Shown here piece by piece: positions 44,280-52,828 of a stretch of DNA of 64,000 nt. Each line of letters begins with the position of its first letter. Positions within the stretch are counted from its first letter, which is position 1. Under the pieces are notes generated by a model. That model searched no databases. It was given only the letters and a program-made list of their open reading frames with translations, and had not been told where the DNA came from. The stretch comes from JACCXG01 sp963785755. Lineage in GTDB: Bacteria > Acidobacteriota > Vicinamibacteria > Vicinamibacterales > 2-12-FULL-66-21. The DNA is taken from positions 744,001 through 808,000 of the forward strand of contig CAWAXG010000075.1 of the NCBI GenBank assembly GCA_963785755.1, written 5' to 3'. The position numbers and the translations under genes are program-made.

Positions 44280-44861
44280 TCACAGGTTTCCCTTCAGGCC
44301 GAGCGGTTCGGCCTCGACCCGCAGGAACGAGATCACGTTCGTGACGTGCTGATCAAAAGGAAGGCCGAGCTCCTCCGCACCGCGTTTCAGGTCATCGCGG
44401 CTCACCGCCCGCGCGAACGCTTTGTCCTTCATCCGCTTGATCACGGATGACGCTTCGAGATCGAGGACGCTCTTCGAGGGCCGCACCAGCGCCGCGGCGG
44501 TCACGAAGCCCGCCATCTCGTCGCACGCCCACAGCGTTTTCTCGAGCCGTGACTCACGCAGCACACCGGAGTATTCCGCGTGCGACAGAATCGCGCGCGT
44601 GACCCACTCCGGGTAGCCCTTCTCCTTCAGGATTTCCACGCCGCGATACGGGTGATTCTGCTGATCCGGCCAGCGCTCGTAATCGAAGTCGTGGAGCAGC
44701 GCGACGACGCCCCACTCCTCTTCGTTCTCACCCCACATCCGCGCATAGCCGCGGACCGCCGCCTCGACCGCCAGCATGTGCTTGCGCAGGCTCTCACTCT
44801 GCGTGTACTCGGTCATGAGCGCCCAGGCGTCGGCTCGATTCAACGGCACGAGCGGAATCAT
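44280..44861 (-). CDS. HD-domain phosphohydrolase-like protein
   Basis: This 193-residue protein has an HD domain: an N-terminal histidine in SLRKHMLAVEA, the HD pair in LLHDFDYERWPD, and further metal ligands in HPYRGVEIL and SHAEYSG. The pattern fits the family annotated as HD-superfamily hydrolases (small nucleotide or phosphate-ester hydrolysis), not HD-GYP. It is cytoplasmic. The stop is 28 bases ahead of the ABC operon. A heptanucleotide repeat patch lies upstream. The specific substrate is not predictable. Confidence 0.85.
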   Translation of the reverse strand: MIPLVPLNRADAWALMTEYTQSESLRKHMLAVEAAVRGYARMWGENEEEWGVVALLHDFDYERWPDQQNHPYRGVEILKEKGYPEWVTRAILSHAEYSGVLRESRLEKTLWACDEMAGFVTAAALVRPSKSVLDLEASSVIKRMKDKAFARAVSRDDLKRGAEELGLPFDQHVTNVISFLRVEAEPLGLKGNL

Positions 44862-44865
44862 ACAA

Positions 44866-44912
44866 GATCGGGACTCAGGACTCGGGACTGGGGACTCGGG
44901 CTGGTGGGCGGG
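44866..44912. repeat. Heptanucleotide repeat patch (GGACTNG family)
   Basis: In the gap between the HD gene and the Nudix gene run GATCGGGACTCAGGACTCG and then GGACTGGGGACTCGGG, with a seven-base period GGACTNG after one GATCGG unit. Most of the rest of the gap has no structure I recognise. Confidence 0.7.
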
Positions 44913-44954
44913 GATCCTCGCTGGCCGCCGACTTTCCTTTCGGATCCTGCATGG

Positions 44955-45566
44955 TCAGACACGGTCCCCCGCATCGATCATCTCGAGCGCGCGCGCGATG
45001 ACCGATCGGGCTTTGTCGGTCAACCGATACGGCTCGAGATCGGCGGGATCGGCGACGATGGCCTCGGACACGTCCGAGCCCGGCCGTAGCGATCCGCCGA
45101 CCGCCCGACAGACATAATCGATGAGCACGAAGTGATACTGCGCGCGGCCGGCCTCGTCCCGCATGATCCGATCGAAGACCTCGATCACCGGTCCGACTTC
45201 GACCGTCAGGCCGGTTTCCTCAGCGACTTCCCTAGCGACGGCGGCCTCGAGCGTTTCGCCAACTTCGACCGCCCCGCCAGGCAGACTCCACTCACCAGCC
45301 AACGGAGCAAAGCGTCTCTTGATCAGCACAACTCCGCGCTCCAAGGCAGACGCGTCCACACCAAGACTCCCCCGATCGGCCGCGGCGATCGTTATGACCG
45401 CTCCAACGCCGACGACGGGACGGCTCGGGTACTCGCGCTGGATCGTGTCGCTCGCTGTCGGGACTGGGGCCTGGGGATCGGGGGGAAGAGGGGATCGGTG
45501 ATCGGTGATCGGGGATCGGGGATAGTTGGCGGATGGCTGCGCAGGCCCGCCGTCTTCTTTTGTCAA
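44955..45566 (-). CDS. Nudix hydrolase
   Basis: The Nudix box is complete: GGAVEVGETLEAAV followed by AREVAEETGL (GX5EX7REUXEEXGU). After the core, VFDRIMRDEAGRAQYHFVLIDY resembles ADP-ribose or NADH pyrophosphatase-like enzymes that cleave nucleoside diphosphates linked to another moiety. The start is unclear: no ATG, GTG or TTG lies between the domain and a TTG at 45566. That start would translate a heptanucleotide patch as a low-complexity N-terminus (PRSPITDHRSPLPPD). ATG codons at 45662 and 45674 are alternatives. A corrupted start region is also possible. The enzyme domain itself is secure. Confidence 0.8.
   Translation of the reverse strand: MTKEDGGPAQPSANYPRSPITDHRSPLPPDPQAPVPTASDTIQREYPSRPVVGVGAVITIAAADRGSLGVDASALERGVVLIKRRFAPLAGEWSLPGGAVEVGETLEAAVAREVAEETGLTVEVGPVIEVFDRIMRDEAGRAQYHFVLIDYVCRAVGGSLRPGSDVSEAIVADPADLEPYRLTDKARSVIARALEMIDAGDRV
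45455..45530. repeat. Heptanucleotide repeat patch (GATCGGN family), left partner
   Basis: GGGACTGGGGCCTGGGGATC leads into GATCGGTGATCGGTGATCGG and GGATCGGGGATAG with a seven-base period. The complementary sense (GATCCCCGATCCCC) recurs at 45683-45720, so the two face each other across about 160 bases. It overlaps the poorly defined start region of the Nudix gene. Confidence 0.7.
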
Positions 45567-45682
45567 GTTCAGCTCCGAGCCGCGAGTCTTCGATGGATGA
45601 GCGGCAAGCGCAGTCAAGAAACGAATAGATGGCGGCCAGCGAAGCCACCCGCTCCCACCCATCCCACGCCCCAATCACTCGA

Positions 45683-45720
45683 AACGATCCCGATCCCGAT
45701 CCCCGATCCCCGTTACTCGA
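45683..45720. repeat. Heptanucleotide repeat patch, right partner (opposite sense)
   Basis: CGATCCCGATCCCGATCCCC and CGATCCCCGTTACTCGATCC form five to six seven-base units in the CCGATCN sense. The patch includes the stop codon of the YjbQ-like gene at its right edge. Confidence 0.65.
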
Positions 45721-46129
45721 TCCCCATCACCTTGACCACGACCCGCTTCTTGCGTTGGCCGTCGAACTCCGCGTAGAAGATTTGCTCCCACGGTCCGAGA
45801 TCCAGTTTGCCGGCGGTGATCGGCACCAGCACCTGATGCCCCATGATGGTCCGCTTCAAATGCGCATCCGCGTTGTCCTCCCCGGTCGCGTGATGCTTGT
45901 ACGGGAGTCCCGCCGGCGCGAGCTTTTCGAGCCAGACCTGAAAGTCCTCGATGAGCCCGTCCTCCCAGTCGTTGACGTAGACGCCCGACGTGATGTGCAT
46001 CGCGGAGACGAGAACCATCCCTTCCTTCGCGCCGCTCTTGCCGACAATGCTGGCGACCTGGTCGGTGATGCGGACGAACTCCTGACGGCTCTTCGTGTTG
46101 AACCAGAGGTAATCGGTGAAGACGATCAT
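45713..46129 (-). CDS. YjbQ family protein (secondary thiamine-phosphate synthase type)
   Basis: This 138-residue member of the UPF0047/YjbQ family has recognisable motifs: LVSAMHITSGVYVND, HHATGEDNADAHLKRTIMG and GPWEQIFYAEFDG. E. coli YjbQ can support thiamine-phosphate synthesis weakly; the physiological role is unclear. Conserved histidines in these motifs could bind metal or phosphate. The gene follows tsaD by 20 bases on the same strand and is the third in the mtnA-tsaD-yjbQ run. The last codons overlap a heptanucleotide repeat patch. Confidence 0.9.
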   Translation of the reverse strand: MIVFTDYLWFNTKSRQEFVRITDQVASIVGKSGAKEGMVLVSAMHITSGVYVNDWEDGLIEDFQVWLEKLAPAGLPYKHHATGEDNADAHLKRTIMGHQVLVPITAGKLDLGPWEQIFYAEFDGQRKKRVVVKVMGIE

Positions 46130-46149
46130 CGTGTCCCGTGCCGCGGCGG

Positions 46150-47292
46150 TCAGGCGGACAACTCGAGGGCCAGCGCCGCTTCCGCGTTGAAATCGTACCG
46201 GCCGGCGGCGCCGCGTTGCAGCTTTCGCAGCGCCGCGGCGCCGATCATCGCGGCATTGTCCGTGGAGAGCGACAGCGGCGGAACGAATACAGGAAGCCCA
46301 TGGCGCGAACCGCGCGCTTCGGCTTCGGCGCGAAGCCGGCTGTTTGCCGATACGCCGCCGGCAATGCCGACGCTGCGGGCGCCGAGCCAGCGCGCGGCCT
46401 CGAACGTGCGGTCCAGCAGAACGGTGACGACCACGCGCTGAAAGCTGGCGGCGATGTCCGCGACCTGTTGCCGCGTCAATGCCTCCCCCAACGAATCGGC
46501 CGACGCGGCCTTGCCCGACGCCGTCGCCCCGGCACTTTCGCGCACCAGCCGGAGCACGGCTGTCTTGAGACCGCTGAAGCTGAAATCAATCCGCCGGGCG
46601 ATCTCCGGCGGCAGAAGCCCCGCCGGAGCGGTCGGCAGCGGCGCATTGCGATCCGCATGCGTCAGCCGCGCGATCGGAAAATCGTGGGCGTCCTCGTTTC
46701 CTTCGCGAGAGAGCTTGTCGATGACCGGACCGCCGGGATAGCCAAGCGCGAGGAGCTTGGCGACCTTGTCGTAGGCCTCCCCCGCCGCATCGTCTCTCGT
46801 TCGTCCGATCAGCTGATAGGCGCCGGGCTCGGCCACGAAATAAAGGCTCGTGTGCCCTCCCGAGACCACGAGAATGGCGGCCGGCAGCGGCAGCTCGCCG
46901 TGCGCGAGCACGAGCGATTCGATGTGTCCGGCGAGGTGGTGCACCGGAATGACCGGCCGATTGAGCGACCAGGCGAACGCCTTGGCGAACGCGACGCCCA
47001 CCAGCAGCGACCCGACCAGCCCCGGACCCTGCGTCACCGCAACGGCGTGGAGATCGGCCGCTTGCACATCCGCCCCTTGAAGCGCCGCCTCGACGACACC
47101 GCAGATATCGCGGACGTGCTGGCGAGAGGCAAGCTCGGGGACGACACCTCCCCATTCGCGATGAATGGCCGTCTGCGACGCGACGATGTTGGACAGGATC
47201 GTCCAGGGGCGCGCGGGATCGCCGGTGACACCGAGGACGGCCGCGGCAGTTTCGTCGCAGGACGTCTCGATGGCCAGCAGGGCTGAGCTCAC
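46150..47292 (-). CDS. tsaD: tRNA N6-adenosine threonylcarbamoyltransferase
   Basis: This 380-residue ASKHA-fold enzyme forms N6-threonylcarbamoyladenosine at position 37 of ANN-decoding tRNAs. It starts AIETSCDETAAAV. The metal histidines lie in PVHHLAGHIES, with LVVSGGHTSLYF near the ATP site and VGIAGGVSANSRLR near the C-terminus. It is somewhat longer than the usual 335-345 residues because of insertions in the middle (GESAGATASGKAASADSLGE) and near the end. The start ATG overlaps the mtnA stop (ATGA). TsaB and TsaE partners are not in the window. Confidence 0.96.
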   Translation of the reverse strand: MSSALLAIETSCDETAAAVLGVTGDPARPWTILSNIVASQTAIHREWGGVVPELASRQHVRDICGVVEAALQGADVQAADLHAVAVTQGPGLVGSLLVGVAFAKAFAWSLNRPVIPVHHLAGHIESLVLAHGELPLPAAILVVSGGHTSLYFVAEPGAYQLIGRTRDDAAGEAYDKVAKLLALGYPGGPVIDKLSREGNEDAHDFPIARLTHADRNAPLPTAPAGLLPPEIARRIDFSFSGLKTAVLRLVRESAGATASGKAASADSLGEALTRQQVADIAASFQRVVVTVLLDRTFEAARWLGARSVGIAGGVSANSRLRAEAEARGSRHGLPVFVPPLSLSTDNAAMIGAAALRKLQRGAAGRYDFNAEAALALELSA

Positions 47293-48347
47293 CGGGCGAC
47301 TACGGCCGCCTCGAGCGCGCGCTTCAAGGACTCGCTATACGGCGGCTTGAAGATGCCACGCTCGGTGATGATGCCGGTGATGTACCGGTGTGGCGTCACA
47401 TCGAAGGCGGGATTCCTGATATGCGCGCCCTCGGGCGTGAGCCTGGCGGATCCGAGGTGGCTGACCTCACGCTGATCACGTTCCTCGATCGGAATGTGAT
47501 CGCCGTCGGCGGTCGCCAGGTCGATGGTCGAGATTGGCGCGGCCACGTAGAACGGAATCTTGTGCTCGCGGGAGAGCACCGCGACGGTGTAGGTGCCAAT
47601 CTTGTTCGCCGTGTCGCCGTTGGCGGCGATCCGATCGGCGCCGACCACCACCATATCGATGTCACCGGCACGCATCAGCGGGCCGGCCATGCTCTCGGTG
47701 ATGACAGTGGTGTTGATGCCGTCCCTGACCAGCTCCCACGCCGTCAGGCGTGCGCCCTGGAGAAAGGGCCGGGTCTCGTCCGCGATCACGGCAATCCGCT
47801 TGCCCTGCTCCACGGCGGCGCGAATGACGCCAAGCGCCGAGCCGTATCCTGCGGTCGCGAGCGCGCCGGCATTGCAGTGCGTCAGGACGCGCGCGCCGTC
47901 GGGCACGACGGCCGCCCCAAATGCGCCCATCGCGCGGCAGGCCGCGACGTCCTCATCGTGAATCGTCCGCGCTTCGAGCTCGAGGCGATCCGCGATCTCG
48001 TCGGCCGACGCCCCGGCCTGGGCGGTCTCCGCGAAGACCCCCTTCATGCGATCGATCGCCCAGAAGAGGTTCACCGCCGTCGGCCGCGTCGCGGCCATCA
48101 TGTCGCAGATTTTCTGGAAGTCGACCGCGAACTGGCGGGTGCCCTTCGCGGTGCTGCGCTTCATGCCGAGCGCGATCCCCATCGCCGCCGCCACCCCGAT
48201 CGCCGGCGCACCCCGAATCACCATCGTCCGGATCGCCCGCGCGACTTCCTGAGCCGAGCGGCAGCGCACGTAGATTTCCTGCCCCGGCAGCTTGCGCTGA
48301 TCCACCATCACCACCGCATCGGCCTGCCAATCGATAGTCGGAAGCAT
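47289..48347 (-). CDS. mtnA: S-methyl-5-thioribose-1-phosphate isomerase
   Basis: This 352-residue enzyme of the methionine salvage pathway converts methylthioribose 1-phosphate to methylthioribulose 1-phosphate. Family motifs are GAPAIGVAAAMG, THCNAGALATAGYGSALGV (catalytic cysteine), GADRIAANGDTANKIGTY (catalytic aspartate) and a conserved PAFDVTP near the end. Length is typical and the related eIF2B-alpha subunits are ruled out by these motifs. It overlaps tsaD by four bases. The promoter must lie within, or beyond, the large GCACGT inverted-repeat element that begins 27 bases upstream. Other methionine salvage genes are not nearby. Confidence 0.95.
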   Translation of the reverse strand: MLPTIDWQADAVVMVDQRKLPGQEIYVRCRSAQEVARAIRTMVIRGAPAIGVAAAMGIALGMKRSTAKGTRQFAVDFQKICDMMAATRPTAVNLFWAIDRMKGVFAETAQAGASADEIADRLELEARTIHDEDVAACRAMGAFGAAVVPDGARVLTHCNAGALATAGYGSALGVIRAAVEQGKRIAVIADETRPFLQGARLTAWELVRDGINTTVITESMAGPLMRAGDIDMVVVGADRIAANGDTANKIGTYTVAVLSREHKIPFYVAAPISTIDLATADGDHIPIEERDQREVSHLGSARLTPEGAHIRNPAFDVTPHRYITGIITERGIFKPPYSESLKRALEAAVVAR

Positions 48348-48373
48348 GGCGGTATTTTATGACGGATTACGCC

Positions 48374-48690
48374 ACGTGCGGCGTGCCACGCGCTGGGTGC
48401 TCACGTGCTCCCCGTGCTACGTGCCATGTGCTGCGTCCTCACGTGCCGCCCGTGCGACGTGCCCACGTGCGCACGTGCTTGTCGTGCCACGTGCAGGGTG
48501 CTCACGTGCTTGTCGTGCTCACGTGCTCGTGAACGTGCGCCGGTGCTCGTCGGGGAAGCCACCCGACCGTGAAGACCAGCACGTCGCACGTACGCACGAG
48601 CACGTGAGCACGTAGGACGAAAAGCACGTCAGCCCGTGCGCACGTCGCACGTGCAGCACGTGAGCACCCAGCGCGTGGCACGTCGCACGT
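48374..48690. repeat. GCACGT element 4 with 36-bp terminal inverted repeats
   Basis: This 317-bp element runs in the ACGTGC sense in its left half and in the GCACGT sense in its right half. The outermost 36 bases are inverted repeats that differ at one position: the left end is 48374-48409, and the right end at 48655-48690 begins AGCACGTGAGCACCCAGCGC. The centre has a small hairpin, GTCGGG-GAAGCCA-CCCGAC. No open frame looks coding. The right end abuts the cdd stop codon and the left end lies 27 bases from the mtnA start. No clear target-site duplication is visible. Confidence 0.85.
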
Positions 48691-49304
48691 TACAAGAGCC
48701 TTCGATCAAACGGCAACGGCAGCAGCGACGCCAGGCGATACTGGCCGGTCAGCGTGGTACGGTTGCCGAGAATGATTTCGATGTCGCCGCAGTATTCCCA
48801 CAGCAGCTGGCGACACGACCCACACGGCGGAGTCGGCGATTCGGTGTCGGCGACCACGGCGATGCGGGTGAAAGTCGTGTGCCCCTCCGATAGCGCCTTG
48901 ACGAGGGCGACGCGTTCCGCGCACAGCGTCAGCCCGTAGGTCGCGTTCTCGATGTTGCATCCGGTCACGATCGCGCCCTCTACGGTCTCCAGCGCGGCGC
49001 CGACTTTGAACTTGGAATACTGCGCGTGCGCCAGCTCCCGTGCGGCGAGCGCCGCGGCAAGCAGCCCCTGTTCGGGCGAAAACCCGGTCGGGCTGACGGT
49101 ATCGAGCGTCAGCTGCTGCCAGGCTCCTTCCTCGCGGCGCTCCTGGCCCGTTCGCCGTTTTCCCACCCGGCGGTTCTCCCCGGCCCCGAGCGGGCCGGAG
49201 CCTGCTGCCTCCACGACGCGGCGGTCGGGCGTGGTGCGGCGATCGGCGCCGCGCCGGCGCTCCTTTTGTGGCCAGCGATCGGCCGGATCAGAGTCGTTCA
49301 ACAA
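48690..49304 (-). CDS. cdd: Cytidine deaminase with arginine-rich N-terminal extension
   Basis: The C-terminal 135 residues form a homotetrameric-type cytidine deaminase (cytidine/deoxycytidine to uridine/deoxyuridine). NIENATYGLTLCAERVAL has the C-A-E metal/proton-shuttle motif, and PTPPCGSCRQLLWEY has the two zinc cysteines. The first 65 residues are unusual: arginine-rich with RRRGADRRTTPDRR and RRVGKRRTGQERRE, not part of the enzyme family. The TTG start overlaps the upstream phosphorylase gene by 17 bases. A GTG at 49166 would remove most of the extension. It is the last gene of the nucleoside-salvage operon. Confidence 0.92.
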   Translation of the reverse strand: MLNDSDPADRWPQKERRRGADRRTTPDRRVVEAAGSGPLGAGENRRVGKRRTGQERREEGAWQQLTLDTVSPTGFSPEQGLLAAALAARELAHAQYSKFKVGAALETVEGAIVTGCNIENATYGLTLCAERVALVKALSEGHTTFTRIAVVADTESPTPPCGSCRQLLWEYCGDIEIILGNRTTLTGQYRLASLLPLPFDRRLL

Positions 49305-50109
49305 TCGCCTCCAGCAACGCTGAGAATTCCCCCCGCACCCGACGGGCGACTTCCATCACCTCGTCGTGCACGAGCGGCTGCGGCAGCACGCCCGCAGCGG
49401 GGTTCGTGATGCACGAGATCCCGAGCACTTCCATCCCCATGTGCCGCGCGACGATGGCTTCGGGAACTGTCGACATGCCGACGGCGTCGGCGCCCAGGGT
49501 TCGAAAAGCCCGGATCTCCGCCGGCGTCTCGTAGCTCGGGCCGTGGACGGCGACGTAGACGCCTCGAGCGAGCGGCACGCCCGCGTGCGCGGCCGCGGCG
49601 ATCGCGATGTCGCGCAACCGCTGCGAATAGACCTCGGTCATGTCCGGGAAGCGCGGGCCGAACCGGTCCTCATTCGGGCCGACGAGTGGATTGCTTCCCA
49701 TCAGGTTGATGTGATCGTCAATCAGCATCAGCGTGCCGGGTTTGAAGTCCAGATTGATGCCGCCAGCGGCGTTCGTCAGGAGCAGCGTGCGCACGCCGAA
49801 CGACGCCAGGGCGCGGGTCGCGAAGGTAACGGTCCTGAGATCGTGACCCTCATAGTAATGAACCCGGCCGCTCAGCGCGGCGACGCGCTTGCCGGCGACA
49901 GTCCCGATCACGAGCTGCCCGGCATGCCCGACGACAGCGGACGCGGGCCAGTTCGGCACGTCAGTGTACGCGCAAGCAACCGCATCGCGCATCGCCTTGG
50001 TGAACTCGCCAAGACCGGACCCGAGCACGATCGCGATCGATGGCGCCTCACCGTGTCGCTGGCGCAGCCACGCAGCCGTCTCCTCGATTTGTTCGAAGTG
50101 AGTCTTCAC
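49288..50109 (-). CDS. Purine nucleoside phosphorylase (trimeric inosine/guanosine type)
   Basis: This 273-residue enzyme splits purine nucleosides with phosphate into base and (deoxy)ribose 1-phosphate. Motifs are IAIVLGSGLGEF, SGRVHYYEG, LTNAAGGINLDFKPG, DHINLMGSNPL and AEIRAFRTLGADAVGMSTVPE, typical of the low-molecular-mass trimeric class and distinct from hexameric DeoD. The GTG start overlaps the transporter stop (GTGA). It belongs to the operon with the pyrimidine phosphorylase, transporter and cytidine deaminase, giving complete uptake and breakdown of nucleosides. Confidence 0.95.
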   Translation of the reverse strand: MKTHFEQIEETAAWLRQRHGEAPSIAIVLGSGLGEFTKAMRDAVACAYTDVPNWPASAVVGHAGQLVIGTVAGKRVAALSGRVHYYEGHDLRTVTFATRALASFGVRTLLLTNAAGGINLDFKPGTLMLIDDHINLMGSNPLVGPNEDRFGPRFPDMTEVYSQRLRDIAIAAAAHAGVPLARGVYVAVHGPSYETPAEIRAFRTLGADAVGMSTVPEAIVARHMGMEVLGISCITNPAAGVLPQPLVHDEVMEVARRVRGEFSALLEAIVERL

Positions 50110-51468
50110 AGCAGCGCCGCGGCAATCGACGCGTTGATGAGCGTCGCGATGAAGCCGGCGAGCAGCGCCCGCGAGCCCAGCGTCGCCAGGTCCCCGCGCC
50201 GCGACGGCGCCATCGCACCGATCCCCCCCAGCTGAATGCCGATCGACGCGAAGTTCGCAAATCCCGTCAACGCATACGTGGCCAGCGTGTACGAACGATC
50301 GCTCAGCACGCCGCGATACTCCTGCGTCAGCTTGATGTAGGCGACGAACTCGTTCGCCACCAGCTTGGTCCCGAGCAGATCGCCGATCATCGGCACATCC
50401 TCGGGCGGCACGCCCATGAGCACGGCAACCGGCGCGAAGAGGCCGGCGAAAATGCGCGCCAGCGACAAGCCGTCCCGGATCGACCCGAGGATGTAATCGA
50501 ACATCGCGATGAACGCCAGGAAGGCAATCAGCATCGCCGCCACATTGATCGCCAGCTGCGTGCCGTCGGAGGCGCCCGCCGCGGCGGCGTCGATGACGTT
50601 GGTGTGCTGGCGCTCGACCGCAACCTTGACCTCGCCGCGCGTGGCCGGTTCCTCGACCTCGGGATACAGAATCTTCGACAGATACAGCCCGCACGGCGCG
50701 GCCATGACGCTCGTCGTCAGGATCGCGACGGGATCGGCGCCGAGCGAGATGTAGACCGCCATCACGCCGCCCGAGATCGTCGCCATCCCGCCGACCATCA
50801 TCGCCAGGAGCTCGGACTGGGTCATCAGCGGCACATACGGTTTGACGATGATCGGCGCCTCGGTCTGGCCCATGAACACGTTGGCAGCCGCCGAGAGCGT
50901 TTCGGCGCCGCTCGTCCGCATCGCAAACATCATCCCTTTCGCGAATATCTTCACGATGAACTGCAGCACGCCGAAGTAGTACAGAACGGTGAAGAAGGAC
51001 GACACGAAGATGATGGTCGTCAGCGCGGTGAAGGCGAACACGAACCCCTGCCCCGGTCCCAACACCTTGTCCATCGCCGGCTGATTCGCCAGCTGGCCGA
51101 AGACGAAGATCGAGCCGGCGCTGGTGAATTCCAGGAACTGTTTGACCCCCGCCGCGATCTTGCTGAAAAAGACATAACCCGGACGGACACCGCCAATTTC
51201 GAGCTTCAGGATGAGCACGGCGAGCCCGACCTGCAGGACCATACCCCAGACGACCGTCCGCCAGTTGACCGCGCGGAGGTTGTTCGAACACGCCGCGATG
51301 ACCGCGATGAAACACACGATGCCGAGGAGCGCCTGTACCTCGCGGATTGATTGAGTACCTCAAGAGAAAGGCAGCCCCGGCGAGGGCGACGGCAAGCGCT
51401 CCGGCGGCGAGCCGTAATGAACGGTCGGCGGGCGGAGGCGTAGACACGTGCAGCGAAGTATCGGTCAT
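50106..51468 (-). CDS. Concentrative nucleoside transporter, CNT/NupC family (one frameshift)
   Basis: The corrected product is 453 residues with about ten membrane segments. Diagnostic motifs are FVFGQLANQPAMDKVLGPGQ, FMGQTEAPIIVKPY (nucleoside and sodium/proton-coupling region), GTKLVANEFVAYI and ALTGFANFASIGIQLGG. The first 45 residues are in another frame (RLAAGALAVALAGAAFLLRYS). One extra G of GG at 51344-51345 separates them, and removal gives YSINREVQALLG followed by the CNT start motif. The ATG at 51468 is 19 bases after the pyrimidine phosphorylase stop. It would import nucleosides by ion symport in the inner membrane. Confidence 0.92.
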
Positions 51469-51487
51469 CAGCGGCGGCCTCGAAGCG

Positions 51488-52810
51488 TCATCTCGTCGTG
51501 GACTCGGTGCCGATGGTCTCGACGACCAGCGGCTGTGAAACGGCCGCCTTGTCGCCGATGCGGACGGCTTCGTCGAGCAGCGGGATTGCCGCGTCGAGTC
51601 CGCGTCCACCGCGATGCCTGACGAGGAGCACGGCATCCCCGGGCCGCACAGCGGTGCCCACGGGCGCCACTACCGTGATCCCGACGCCGTGATCGATCGT
51701 GTCGTCCAGTGTCGCGCGGCCGGCGCCGAGCTCGACGGCAGCCCGGCCGATGTTCTCGGCGTGCAGGTCGGAGACCACTCCGCCGTGGGAGGCTTCGATC
51801 CGATGCTCGTCGGGGGCCATCGGCAGCCGCGAGTAATCGTCGATCACCGCTGGATCGCCCCCCTGGTGATCGATCAGCCGGCGGAACGCTTCGACGCCCG
51901 AGCCGTCGGCGAGCGCTTTTCGGATGCGGCGTTCGGCCTCATCGGCATCGCCGGCCATGCCGGCGAGCATGAGCATGCGCGCGGCGAGGATGACCGAGAG
52001 CTCTTCCAGGTCGCGAGGCCCGCGTCCCTTCAAGGTCTCGATGCTTTCGACCACCTCGCTGGCGTGTCCGACCGCGCGGCCGAGCGGGGCGTCCATCCGG
52101 GTGATCAGCGCCTCGGTCCTGACGCCCGAGGCGTTGCCGATCGACACCAGCGATTCGGCCAGGCGGCGCGAATCGTCGAGCGTCTTCATGAACGCGCCGG
52201 TCCCGGTCTTGACATCGAGGACGAGACCGCCGATCCCCTCGGCGATCTTCTTGCTCATGATCGACGCCGAGATGAGCGGAATGCTCTCGACGGTGCCGGT
52301 GACATCGCGAAGCGCGTAGAGCGTCCGGTCGGCGGGGGCGATTTCCGCGGTCTGCCCGATCAGCGCGCCGCCGACCGCCGCGACCGCCGTGCGGAACTCG
52401 TCGAGCGAGAGCGCGGTACGAAACCCGGGGATGGATTCGAGCTTGTCCAGGGTCCCGCCAGTGTGTCCGAGGCCGCGGCCCGACATCATCGGCACGACCG
52501 CGCCGCAGGCGATGGCGAGCGGCGCCAGGATCAGGGAGGTCTTGTCGCCGACGCCGCCGGTACTGTGCTTGTCGACCGGAATCGACGGCAGGTTCGAGAA
52601 TCTGACCCGCTCGCCCGAACGCACCATCGCGTCGGTCAACTGCGCCGTTTCCTCCGGAGTCATGCCCCGGAGCAGGATCGCCATCAGCAGTGACGCCGCC
52701 TGGTAGTCGGGCAGCGTGCCGCGGGTCACGCCGGTGACGAAGTGTTCGATCTGGTCGGTACTGAGACGGCCCCCATCTCGCTTGTGTCGTATGACATCGA
52801 CCGTGCGCAT
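51488..52810 (-). CDS. Thymidine/pyrimidine-nucleoside phosphorylase
   Basis: This 440-residue phosphorylase has the family start IRHKRDGGRLS, the phosphate-binding VDKHSTGGVGDKTSL, GRGLGHTGGTLDKLES, SASIMSKKIAEG and DVKTGTGAF, and the C-terminal hammerhead domain. It converts thymidine, and in Pdp-type enzymes also uridine and deoxyuridine, to base and sugar 1-phosphate. The choice between DeoA and Pdp cannot be made from the sequence here. It leads the salvage operon. Only 18 bases separate its start from the divergent small gene, so the two promoters must overlap or lie inside coding sequence. Confidence 0.95.
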   Translation of the reverse strand: MRTVDVIRHKRDGGRLSTDQIEHFVTGVTRGTLPDYQAASLLMAILLRGMTPEETAQLTDAMVRSGERVRFSNLPSIPVDKHSTGGVGDKTSLILAPLAIACGAVVPMMSGRGLGHTGGTLDKLESIPGFRTALSLDEFRTAVAAVGGALIGQTAEIAPADRTLYALRDVTGTVESIPLISASIMSKKIAEGIGGLVLDVKTGTGAFMKTLDDSRRLAESLVSIGNASGVRTEALITRMDAPLGRAVGHASEVVESIETLKGRGPRDLEELSVILAARMLMLAGMAGDADEAERRIRKALADGSGVEAFRRLIDHQGGDPAVIDDYSRLPMAPDEHRIEASHGGVVSDLHAENIGRAAVELGAGRATLDDTIDHGVGITVVAPVGTAVRPGDAVLLVRHRGGRGLDAAIPLLDEAVRIGDKAAVSQPLVVETIGTESTTR

Positions 52811-52828
52811 TCGGGCAATAATATTCGA

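Noticed and set aside
48374..48690. CRISPR or tRNA-like reading of the GCACGT islands
   Set aside because: Units are degenerate, 7-12 bases long and irregular, with no constant spacer size. No cloverleaf or conserved T-loop is found.
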